DNA of 25,189 nucleotides from Candidatus Omnitrophota bacterium (lineage in GTDB: Bacteria > Omnitrophota > Gorgyraeia > 2-02-FULL-51-18), in contig JAHFFM010000005.1 of the NCBI GenBank assembly GCA_023247935.1, positions 1-25,189 of the forward strand. The letters run 5' to 3'. Positions 1-7,208 of the stretch are shown in pieces. Below the pieces are notes generated by a model that saw only the letters and a list, made by a program, of their open reading frames with translations, was not told where the DNA came from and made no database searches. The position numbers and the translations under genes were made by a program. How positions within the stretch are numbered: position 1 is the first letter of the stretch; every line of letters begins with the position of its first letter.

Positions 1-353
1 TGAATGTGGTGTTCTCAGCGTCAGCCTTTAACTTGAAAAAGCTCCTCAGGGCTTTTTGTGCTTGGTGGGAAAGACTCCAGGAAACGGTCTTGGGCGACAG
101 CGGAGTGGAAAGCTTTGCTTAAAAAGGGTTTTTCAGGGGCGACTCATTATTAAAAATAAATAATAAAAAATATTTTTTACTTTCAAAGGTCGAGAATGGT
201 AAAGGATTTTATAAATTTAATATTTGTAAGTCTATATAAATAAATGAATTATGTTAAATTAAGCCTTTTTTGATAATACTTGTAATTTATGTAAATTTAT
301 GTTAATATTTGATTAATATTTATAATTATTATATATGATTGTGAGGAATAGTT
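1..353. other. Gene-free AT-rich leader upstream of the F1-like operon
   Basis: I see no convincing reading frame here. The first 130 bases have mixed composition and hold a terminator-like hairpin and a few weak stems (for example AAGAC with GTCTT near 70-95) that match no RNA family I recognise. From about 140 to 340 the sequence is extremely AT-rich. It contains many -10-like hexamers, such as TATAAT at 321-326 and TATATG at 332-337 with TTGATT at 309-314, so a promoter for the downstream operon very likely lies here but cannot be placed. GAGG at 343-346 is the ribosome binding site for the ATG at 354. Confidence 0.6.
36..57 (+). terminator. Terminator-like hairpin, probably of the upstream gene
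   Basis: AAAAAGC at 36-42 pairs with GCTTTTT at 51-57 around a short loop that can pair further (CCT with AGG). The T-run on the right arm gives an intrinsic-terminator look. If real, it separates the F1-like operon from whatever lies upstream, so the missing Fo genes are not simply cut off by a few bases. Confidence 0.4.
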
Positions 354-1079
354 ATGTTTTGGCTTTGGCTGGTGCTTATCCAGATTTTCATTTTTGCGGT
401 GCTGATTGTATTTTTACGTATTGTCCTGACTCAGAATGTCAGTTCGGCCACCGAACATTTGCACGAATTGAACCAGGACTACAATGAAAAAGTGGAAGCT
501 GCGAACAAGAAAAAGAACGAGGTGGATCAGTATTACAATGAAATGCTGCTCAAGGCCAAAGCTGACGCGGAAAAACAGAAAGTTTCCATTTTGAGAGAAG
601 CGCAAATTACGCAGGAAGCGGTGTTAAAGGATTCCAGAAGGCAGGGTGAAGAAATCATCTCCAATGCCCATAAATCGCAGGAAACAATGCTGGCCGAGAT
701 GAACATCACCATTGAAAATCGGGCTTTGGATCTCGCCGCGGATCTGGCTAAACAGGTGTTAAGTGAGGAGATGAACGAACATTTGCACACTTTATGGGTA
801 AAAGAGCTTTTCAAAACGGATTTTGACGACATTCAGAAGCTTCATGTCCCGCAAGACGTCAATGCCGTTTCCATTCAAACGCCCTTTCCTTTAAAGGAAG
901 ATCAAAAGAATACTCTGGAAAAATATTTCGAGGCCATTCTTGGAAAAAAAGCCATATTGACCGAGGAGTTGATGCCTGAGTTGATTGCGGGAGTCAGGAT
1001 TGTGCTCGGGAGTCTCGTGATAGACGGGACTCTGAAGTTTAAAATCAAAGAGGCGGCTCGCGATGCCAAACGTGTCTGA
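354..1079 (+). CDS. atpF: F-type ATPase b subunit fused to the delta C-terminal domain (peripheral stalk)
   Basis: This 241-residue protein has one hydrophobic helix at about residues 3-25, a long charged coiled coil at about 30-140 typical of the b subunit, and a C-terminal part (about 168-236) resembling the delta C-terminal domain, including the segment IAGVRIVLGSLVIDGTL at 211-227. The N-terminal helical domain of delta, which normally caps the F1 head, is absent. In the family, b plus delta forms the stator linking the membrane to alpha3beta3. The layout also recalls FliH of flagellar export, but the membrane helix argues for a b-type protein. A GAGG ribosome binding site at 343-346 supports the start. 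The stop overlaps the alpha start by 17 bases. The b-delta identity is a by-eye judgement; the coiled coil and helix are clear. Confidence 0.75.
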   Translation: MFWLWLVLIQIFIFAVLIVFLRIVLTQNVSSATEHLHELNQDYNEKVEAANKKKNEVDQYYNEMLLKAKADAEKQKVSILREAQITQEAVLKDSRRQGEEIISNAHKSQETMLAEMNITIENRALDLAADLAKQVLSEEMNEHLHTLWVKELFKTDFDDIQKLHVPQDVNAVSIQTPFPLKEDQKNTLEKYFEAILGKKAILTEELMPELIAGVRIVLGSLVIDGTLKFKIKEAARDAKRV

Positions 1080-2556
1080 TAAACAATTCGGTCCGGGCAT
1101 CAAATTTGAAATCCGGGAAGTGGGGCGAGTCAGTTCCGTAAAGCAATTTATCGTGCTTGTTACGGACATGCCCTCTTGCATCAACGGCCAGACGGTTGAA
1201 TTTGAGCGCGGGGTCAAAGGTTTTGTCATGGGTTTTATGGGGGATAAAGCGCAAATTCTCGTTTTGGGCTCTTCTAAAGGGATACGCACGGGAGATGAAG
1301 TTTATAACCGGGGGGAATCTTTTTTATTGCCTACCGGCGAAGGATTTTTGGGGCGTGTGGTGAACTCTCTCTGTGAACCTCAGGATGGTTTGGGCGCTGT
1401 CAAGCCGGATGAAATGCGGTACGTGTTTCAGGAAGCACCAGCGGTGCTTGACCGTGAGCAGTTAGGTCAAACATTGGAAACCGGCACTCTCGCGTTGGAC
1501 GCGGGAATTCCCATTGCGCGTGGCCAAAGGCAGTTGATTATCGGGGACCGTGGGACCGGGAAAACCACGGTTGCGGTGGACGCGATTTTAAGCCAAAAAG
1601 GAAAGGATGTAGTCTGCATTTACTGCTGTATCGGAAAACCGTATTCCAGCTTGATAAAACTATTGAGTCTTTTTCATGAAAAAGAAGCGATGCCTTACAC
1701 CATTGTGGTGAACGCGGTGGCTGCCACATCTCCCGGGGAGCAATTCATCGCGCCCTACGCGGCTTCCATGCTGGGCGAGTATTTTATGCACCAGGGAAAA
1801 GACGTGCTGGTAGTTTTTGACGATTTAACCAAGCATGCTTGGGTGTATCGCCAGATTTCATTGCTTTTGGAGCGCCCCCCAGGCCGTGAGGCTTACCCGG
1901 GAGACATTTTTTATATCCATTCACAGCTTTTGGAGCGCGCAGCCCGCATGACAAAAGAACTTAAGGGCGGTTCCATGACTTTTTTACCGATCATCGAAAT
2001 TTTGCAGGGGGACGTGACCGGATACGTTCCGACAAATTTGATTTCCATCACCGATGGACAGGTTTATTTCAGCACGGGTTTGTACAACAAAGGGGTTAAA
2101 CCTCCCATTGATTTCGGATTGTCCGTGTCACGTATCGGAAACAAAGGGCAGTGGCCGGCCATGAAAGACGTGAGCAAGATGTTGCGCCTGGAGTACTTGC
2201 AATACCAGGAGCTTTTGCAGATGACTCAACTGCGTTCAGGGGGCATTTCCAAGGATTCCGAACAGAGGCTTAAGCGCGGCGAAGCGCTGTCCCATCTTTT
2301 GACACAGTACAAACACCGGCCCATTTCCGTGCCGGAACAGATTTTTTGTCTGATTGCGCTTTCAAACGGGCTGTTGGATGGTTTGAGCGGGGAGGACGTT
2401 CGAAAATACCGGAGTGAAATTCAGGCGTTTGTGGAGGCGGCGGATGGCCCGCTTCTGGAAGAACTCCAAAAAACCAGAAAGATTACGGAGTCGTCCAAAG
2501 AGAAATTTTTGAAAATCATACGGAAATATTTTGAGAAAAAAAATGCGACAAACTAG
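1063..2556 (+). CDS. atpA: F1 ATPase alpha subunit, divergent
   Basis: This is a 497-residue alpha-type subunit, close to the usual length. It has the Walker A motif GDRGTGKT at 161-168, the YRQISLLLERPPGREAYPGD block around 262-281, and the arginine finger in LSVSRIG (R357) that serves the catalytic site of beta. It should form the hexameric head with beta and bind nucleotide non-catalytically. The N-terminus is about 14 residues before the first beta-barrel strand and lacks the helix that binds the delta N-terminal domain in the bacterial enzyme, matching the loss of that delta domain in the gene upstream. The start lies inside the b/delta gene, suggesting coupled translation. Its stop falls within a 58-bp sequence that is duplicated downstream. 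Confidence 0.93.
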   Translation: MPNVSDKQFGPGIKFEIREVGRVSSVKQFIVLVTDMPSCINGQTVEFERGVKGFVMGFMGDKAQILVLGSSKGIRTGDEVYNRGESFLLPTGEGFLGRVVNSLCEPQDGLGAVKPDEMRYVFQEAPAVLDREQLGQTLETGTLALDAGIPIARGQRQLIIGDRGTGKTTVAVDAILSQKGKDVVCIYCCIGKPYSSLIKLLSLFHEKEAMPYTIVVNAVAATSPGEQFIAPYAASMLGEYFMHQGKDVLVVFDDLTKHAWVYRQISLLLERPPGREAYPGDIFYIHSQLLERAARMTKELKGGSMTFLPIIEILQGDVTGYVPTNLISITDGQVYFSTGLYNKGVKPPIDFGLSVSRIGNKGQWPAMKDVSKMLRLEYLQYQELLQMTQLRSGGISKDSEQRLKRGEALSHLLTQYKHRPISVPEQIFCLIALSNGLLDGLSGEDVRKYRSEIQAFVEAADGPLLEELQKTRKITESSKEKFLKIIRKYFEKKNATN

Positions 2557-2599
2557 GGTGGGGATGAGTTGTGAGTTATGGGGCTGGGATGAGGGTGGG
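2542..2599 (+). repeat. 58-bp direct repeat, copy 1 (end of atpA and spacer)
   Basis: This segment covers the last codons and stop of atpA plus G-rich spacer, and recurs without a mismatch at 2673-2730, 131 bases downstream. The unit itself contains irregular G-rich words such as GGGATGAG. The absence of divergence suggests a recent tandem duplication. Confidence 0.9.
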
Positions 2600-2653
2600 T
2601 GGAATGTATTTACACACCCCCACCCCCGACTCACTACCCACAACCCACCCTCA
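2590..2653. repeat. Inverted repeat in the atpA-atpG gap
   Basis: TGAGGGTGGGT at 2590-2600 is perfectly complementary to ACCCACCCTCA at 2643-2653. The C-rich segment between about 2612 and 2656 reads, on the other strand, like a diverged copy of the G-rich direct repeat. The structure could slow or attenuate transcription between alpha and gamma, or be the scar of a small repeat element. No T-run follows, so I do not call it a terminator. Confidence 0.6.
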
Positions 2654-2672
2654 CCCTTATTCTTGGAGGTTT

Positions 2673-2730
2673 AATGCGACAAACTAGGGTGGGGATGAGT
2701 TGTGAGTTATGGGGCTGGGATGAGGGTGGG
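2673..2730 (+). repeat. 58-bp direct repeat, copy 2 (upstream of atpG)
   Basis: This is the second, identical copy of 2542-2599. A GGAGG ribosome-binding-type word at 2665-2669 precedes it and an ATG at 2674 opens a 23-codon frame across the repeat, whose stop (TAA at 2743-2745) overlaps the atpG start as TAATG. A second GGAGG at 2732-2736 is placed for atpG itself. The small frame may be a by-product of the duplication rather than a gene. Confidence 0.9.
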
Positions 2731-2744
2731 CGGAGGTTTAATTA

Positions 2745-3602
2745 ATGCAACCAGCAGTTCATATTAAACGCGACATTGATTTCAATAAAGGTTTTCGCTC
2801 GCTTCTGGAGGTGTTGAAGCTGGTGGCGGTATCCGAGTATCATAATTTGGAACACCGTTTCCGCACATTTGACAGGCTTACCCAGCTTTTAGGGGAATTT
2901 TTTGACACGGTTGACGTGAGCGCCATTAACCACCCTTTTATCAATCCTAAGGGCCAGCCTTGTGTTGTGGCCGTAACCTCGGACGCGGGTTTATTGGGCG
3001 GTATGAATAATCAGGTGGTGACAAAAGCGATTGGGATTGTGCGCCAAACCAATGGATGTCTTTTGGTGATTGGGGAAAGAGGGTTGCCGTATGTTCAGGA
3101 AGCGGGTTTGCCTTTTGTGTCCTATCCGGGGATTGTCGATTCCAAGCGGTATTCGCAAGCGCTTGAAATACGGGATTACCTGCTCGACAAAGTATTGAAA
3201 AATGAATATGGTCCGATTCACGTGGTTTACCCCAGGGCGCACACTTTTGTAACGCATCGCACGGAATCCGTCACTTTTATTCCTTTTGAAACCGTGAAAA
3301 AAGAAAAACCCGTGATTCCTGAAAGCGGAAAGAAGCCGTCAGCCGGCATCATTTTGGAATCCTCTCCGGCAGATATAGCCGAATACCTGGTATCCTTGGT
3401 GGTGGCCCAAAGACTTTTTGATATTTTTGGTTATACGCGCATTTGCGAGCAGGCGGCGCGCTATCTTCATTTGGAAGAAAGCTGCAACAAAATTCAGGAA
3501 ATGAACAAAAAGCTGTATTTGCAATATTTTAGACGCCGTCACGAAATCATTGACGCGAACATGCGTGATTTGTTCGCCTCCAGGGCTCTTTATGCAAAAT
3601 AA
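2745..3602 (+). CDS. atpG: F1 ATPase gamma subunit, divergent
   Basis: This 285-residue protein matches the gamma (central stalk) plan. An N-terminal helix contains LKLVAVSEYHNLEHR where standard gamma has the MEMVAASKM-type segment. The Rossmann-like core carries SDAGLLGGMNNQ, corresponding to the family SDRGLCGGLN block. The C-terminal helix LYLQYFRRRHEIIDANMRDL corresponds to the conserved NxARQAxIT helix but has lost most invariant residues. In the family, gamma rotates inside alpha3beta3 and contacts epsilon and the c ring, neither of which is encoded here. The start is supported by GGAGG at 2732-2736, eight bases upstream. The 3' end overlaps the beta start by 11 bases. It is surely gamma by position, with moderate sequence support. 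Confidence 0.85.
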   Translation: MQPAVHIKRDIDFNKGFRSLLEVLKLVAVSEYHNLEHRFRTFDRLTQLLGEFFDTVDVSAINHPFINPKGQPCVVAVTSDAGLLGGMNNQVVTKAIGIVRQTNGCLLVIGERGLPYVQEAGLPFVSYPGIVDSKRYSQALEIRDYLLDKVLKNEYGPIHVVYPRAHTFVTHRTESVTFIPFETVKKEKPVIPESGKKPSAGIILESSPADIAEYLVSLVVAQRLFDIFGYTRICEQAARYLHLEESCNKIQEMNKKLYLQYFRRRHEIIDANMRDLFASRALYAK

Positions 3603-4998
3603 TAAAAAAGAACTCAAACCGGGAAAAATTATCAGCGTTCAAGGACCTGTGGTGGACGTGCATTTTACGGATGTGGTGGATGTGCCGGATATTCATCATG
3701 TGATTTTGGTGACCTCCACGGATGGACGCGAGATTACCTTGGAGGTGGCCGAGCACGTGCCGGGAAACATCGCGCGATGCATCGCAGTGCAATCCACCTT
3801 GAATATCCAGCGCCACGCACTGGGAAAGCCCACGGGAAAACAAGTGGAGATCCCTGTCGGAGATTGTCTTTATCAAAGGGTTATCAACTGCATCGGCCAG
3901 CCCCTCGACAAAGGCGGTAAAATCGAGTCTAAATTTTACAGTCCCATCCGCCGGTCCGATACGAGTACGAAAGTACCCGACTTCCGGAAAGAAAAGAGAA
4001 AGCTCGATGAAATCCTGGAAACGGGAATTAAAATCATCGACCTGCTTTATCCTCTGGTAAAAGGAACAAAAACCGGAATTCTTGGGGGCGCGGGTCTGGG
4101 CAAGAGCGTTCTGATGCTTGAGATTATCCAGCATATTGTGCACAAACATCAGGGAAGCTGCGTGTTTGCGGGTATCGGGGAACGTTTGCGCGAAGGAAAT
4201 GAACTTTATTACGAACTTCGTGAACATAATTTGCACACGAAAACCATGATGGTGTTCGGTCAAATGAACGATCCTCCCGGTGCGCGTCAAGCCGTGGCTA
4301 TGACCGGCATCACCATGGCGGAAGCGGTTCAAAAACAAAATAAAGATGTGATCTTTTTCGCGGATAATGTGTTTCGTTTTATTCAAGCTGGCGCCGAAAT
4401 TTCGACTTTGCTTGGCCGCGTGCCGTCTGAAACCGGTTATCAGCCAACCCTTATCGCGGAATCGAGCGAATTTCATGAAAGAATCCGTGACTCACAAGGA
4501 GTGGGCGGTTCCATTACTTCTATCGAAGCCGTTTACGTTCCCGCCGACGATTTAACCGACCCGGCTGTGGTGGCCGTGTTTACTTTTTTAAATTCTCTGA
4601 TGGTGTTGTCGCGCGAACGCGTGCAAATGGGTTTGTATCCGGCTATTGACCCGCTTCAATCGTCCTCCTCTAACCTTGACCCCGACATTGTGGGGCAAAG
4701 GCATTATGATGTCTCACAGGAAGTGATTCGTTTATTTCAGCGGTATGAAGAACTTCGCCGCATCGTTATGGTTATCGGGATCGATGAATTGTCCAAAGCC
4801 GACCGCTTGCTTTATGAGCGTGCGAGAAAAATACAGAATTTTCTCACCCAGCCTTTCGCGGTTGCCGAGAAATTCACCGGAAAGAAAGGGGATCACGTAG
4901 AAATACGGAAAACCCTGGACGGCTGCGAAAGAATTCTGGGGGGGCAGATGGACAAGAAGCCGGAAGGTGATTTTTACATGATCGGAGCGCTCACCTGA
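3592..4998 (+). CDS. atpD: F1 ATPase beta subunit (catalytic), divergent
   Basis: This is a 468-residue beta-type subunit. It has Walker A GGAGLGKS at 165-172 (serine where threonine is usual), the catalytic glutamate and arginine in GIGERLREGN (E197, R198), the Walker B region FFADNVFRF, PADDLTDPA, and the adenine-pocket segments MGLYPAIDPL and QPFAVAEKF. It therefore looks able to hydrolyse or synthesise ATP. Deviations are DELSKAD in place of DELSEED, QSSSS where DSTSR is usual, and a C-terminus ending about ten residues early at FYMIGALT. I chose ATG 3592 rather than an upstream in-frame start because the protein then begins at the usual point, before KIISVQGPVVDV. Its TGA overlaps the gspE ATG (TGATG), implying coupled expression. 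No epsilon gene follows. Confidence 0.94.
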   Translation: MQNNKKELKPGKIISVQGPVVDVHFTDVVDVPDIHHVILVTSTDGREITLEVAEHVPGNIARCIAVQSTLNIQRHALGKPTGKQVEIPVGDCLYQRVINCIGQPLDKGGKIESKFYSPIRRSDTSTKVPDFRKEKRKLDEILETGIKIIDLLYPLVKGTKTGILGGAGLGKSVLMLEIIQHIVHKHQGSCVFAGIGERLREGNELYYELREHNLHTKTMMVFGQMNDPPGARQAVAMTGITMAEAVQKQNKDVIFFADNVFRFIQAGAEISTLLGRVPSETGYQPTLIAESSEFHERIRDSQGVGGSITSIEAVYVPADDLTDPAVVAVFTFLNSLMVLSRERVQMGLYPAIDPLQSSSSNLDPDIVGQRHYDVSQEVIRLFQRYEELRRIVMVIGIDELSKADRLLYERARKIQNFLTQPFAVAEKFTGKKGDHVEIRKTLDGCERILGGQMDKKPEGDFYMIGALT

Positions 4999-7193
4999 TG
5001 CTGTCCAAGGTCGACACTCAATTTTCACGATTGCTGGTGGATAAGGGGCTTCTGAGTCCGGCGGTGATCCAGCCTTATCTGGACGAGGCGGCCAAATCTA
5101 AAGAGGCTTTGGTGGCGCTTTTACTCAAAAGAGATGTTCTTACCGAGGACGTTCTCTTAAAAAATCTTTCCGAAGCCGCGAAAATTCCGTTTCAGGAATT
5201 GAACCAGCTTGACGCAGACAGCGCCGCGGTTGAAAAAATTCCTTTAAAGGTCGCCGAGTATTACAAATTCGTTCCTCTTAAGATAGACAAAAAAAAACTT
5301 AAAATCGCGTTGTCCGCTCCTTTGGATATGAGGGCCCAGGACGATATCCGCGCGCATCTGGGTTATGAGGTGGACATGGTTTTGGCAAGGCGGAAGGACG
5401 TTGTCGAAGCCATGAAAAAAGCTTACGGATTCGCCGCGGGCACAATCGGAGAAATGGTTGAAAAACAGGGCGCTTTGCCCGAAAAATCCGAACAGCAGCC
5501 CGCTTACGAAAAAATCGAAGCCATCGACAACCTGGAAAAAATGGCCGGTGACGCTACGATCGCCAAACTCGTGAACCAGATCATTCTCGAGGCGTATAAC
5601 AAACGCGCCACCGACATTCATATCGAGCCGTATCGGGGAAAGGTCAAACTGCGCTACCGCATCGACGGTGTTTTGTACAACGCAAACGTGCCCCCGGAAA
5701 TTTCCCGTTTTATTCTGCCGGTTTTATCCCGCATCAAAATTATGTCGAGTTTGAACATTGTCGAAAAACGTCTGCCGCAGGACGGCCGGGCCATCGTGAA
5801 GGTGGAAGACACCCAGCTGGATCTCCGCGTTTCATCCATTCCCACCCCTTATGGAGAGAGCGTGGTTGTACGTATGCTCCCCATGAACCGCGTTTTTGAC
5901 CTCGAGAAATTAGGTTTAAATTCTAAACAGAAAGAAATATTTGAAACTTTAATCAACAAACCTCATGGAGTTGTTTTTATCACCGGGCCTACGGGAAGCG
6001 GTAAAAGCACGACGCTTTACGCCAGCCTCAACAAAATAAATACAGATGAAAGAAAAATTATTACGATTGAAGACCCTGTGGAATATGAGATGGAAGGCGT
6101 CACTCAAATCCAGGTGGCCGCCAATATCGGATTGGATTTCGCGCGAGGACTTCGCAGCATGCTGCGTCATGACCCGGACGTGATGATGGTCGGAGAGGTG
6201 CGCGATTTGGAAACCGCGGAAATGGCCATTCGCGTGGCGTTGACCGGACATTTGGTTTTTTCAACTTTGCACACTAACGACGCAGCCAGCGGTATCACGC
6301 GTTTGGTGGATATTGGCATTCAGCCTTATTTAGTCGCTTCCAGCGTTGAAGCATTTATCGCACAGCGCCTCATTCGCGTGATTTGCGCCAATTGTAAGGA
6401 AGAGGACAAAGATTTTCCGCCGGAAATGAAACAAAGAATCGCGAAGGAAATGGGCATATCTGAAAGCTCTTTTGCGGTGCAGCATGGAAAAGGCTGCAAC
6501 CAATGCAATTACACAGGTTTTTGGGGGCGTTTGGCGATTTATGAAATTCTTTTGATGACCGAGGATGTGAAAGAGCTTGTGATGAAAAAGATGCCTGCCG
6601 GTGAAGTGAAGAGAAAAGCCGTTGCCGAGGGGATGCGCACTCTCAGGCAGGATGGCTGGCAAAAAGTAATAGATGGGTTGACGACTCCCGCGGAAGTTTT
6701 GGAAGCGGCGCCACTGGATCCGGAGGAAGAATTGTCGGAGGTGGAAGGTGATTCGGAGTTTACCCGTTCCGTTAGCTTTCAAGAGGTTTCAGAGAAGATT
6801 CCTGATTTTCAAAGTTTTGAAAAGGGTGCGGATCGCCGGATTTTTCCCAGAGCGTCCGCGAATATTGTCGTGCATTACCGCATGGTCAAAAACGCGGATA
6901 AGCCCGAAGAAATTCAAGAAACCGGGCCCTATGATTCCAATGCCACGACCAAGGATTTGAGCGCTGGCGGCCTTTCATTTTTTATCAAAGAATCTTTCAC
7001 GGCCGGTTCCATTCTGGAATTAAAAATCGATTTGCCCGGAGAAAAGAAAAATTTTATCAAATGTCTTGCGAAGGTGATTTGGATTCGGCCTGTTCCGGAC
7101 TCTCCTTATCATGAAACCGGGGTTTGTTTCCTGGACTTGGCGGGGCGTGACCGTCAGGCTTTGGATAAGTTTGTGGAAAAAGAGAAAAAGTAA
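4998..7193 (+). CDS. gspE: T2SS/type IV pilus assembly ATPase GspE with a C-terminal PilZ domain
   Basis: This cytoplasmic secretion ATPase drives pseudopilus assembly. The N-terminal T2SSE_N-type domain (about 1-140) has MshEN-like spacing but lacks the RLG and terminal Q residues associated with c-di-GMP binding. The ATPase core has Walker A GPTGSGKS at 330-337, the Asp box TIEDPVEYE, Walker B near MMVGE (397-400), the His box region TGHLVFSTLHTND, and a tetracysteine site (C463, C466, C500, C503). GspE would normally end near residue 570. Here about 160 residues follow: an acidic linker and a PilZ domain (613-731) with the RxxxR motif in RRIFPR (613-618) and DLSAGG (653-658), the two c-di-GMP contact motifs. 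ATPase identity is certain; PilZ is strongly supported. Confidence 0.96.
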   Translation: MLSKVDTQFSRLLVDKGLLSPAVIQPYLDEAAKSKEALVALLLKRDVLTEDVLLKNLSEAAKIPFQELNQLDADSAAVEKIPLKVAEYYKFVPLKIDKKKLKIALSAPLDMRAQDDIRAHLGYEVDMVLARRKDVVEAMKKAYGFAAGTIGEMVEKQGALPEKSEQQPAYEKIEAIDNLEKMAGDATIAKLVNQIILEAYNKRATDIHIEPYRGKVKLRYRIDGVLYNANVPPEISRFILPVLSRIKIMSSLNIVEKRLPQDGRAIVKVEDTQLDLRVSSIPTPYGESVVVRMLPMNRVFDLEKLGLNSKQKEIFETLINKPHGVVFITGPTGSGKSTTLYASLNKINTDERKIITIEDPVEYEMEGVTQIQVAANIGLDFARGLRSMLRHDPDVMMVGEVRDLETAEMAIRVALTGHLVFSTLHTNDAASGITRLVDIGIQPYLVASSVEAFIAQRLIRVICANCKEEDKDFPPEMKQRIAKEMGISESSFAVQHGKGCNQCNYTGFWGRLAIYEILLMTEDVKELVMKKMPAGEVKRKAVAEGMRTLRQDGWQKVIDGLTTPAEVLEAAPLDPEEELSEVEGDSEFTRSVSFQEVSEKIPDFQSFEKGADRRIFPRASANIVVHYRMVKNADKPEEIQETGPYDSNATTKDLSAGGLSFFIKESFTAGSILELKIDLPGEKKNFIKCLAKVIWIRPVPDSPYHETGVCFLDLAGRDRQALDKFVEKEKK

Positions 7194-7208
7194 CGGTGGG
7201 AATAAAAG

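Noticed and set aside
1..130. Possible structured RNA or riboswitch at the window start
   Set aside because: Only short stems are seen and no known RNA consensus (tRNA, tmRNA, RNase P RNA, c-di-GMP or glycine riboswitch) could be matched by eye; only the terminator-like hairpin is kept.
2542..2730. CRISPR array or insertion sequence ends
   Set aside because: Only two copies of one repeat with no regular spacers, no transposase and no target-site duplication; better explained as a tandem duplication.
3550..3591. Longer N-terminus for beta starting at 3550
   Set aside because: The added residues lie inside gamma and do not resemble a beta N-terminus; ATG 3592 gives the usual family start and length.
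4998..5030. An epsilon (atpC) gene following beta
   Set aside because: The beta stop overlaps the gspE start; no room or reading frame for epsilon exists here or upstream of 354.
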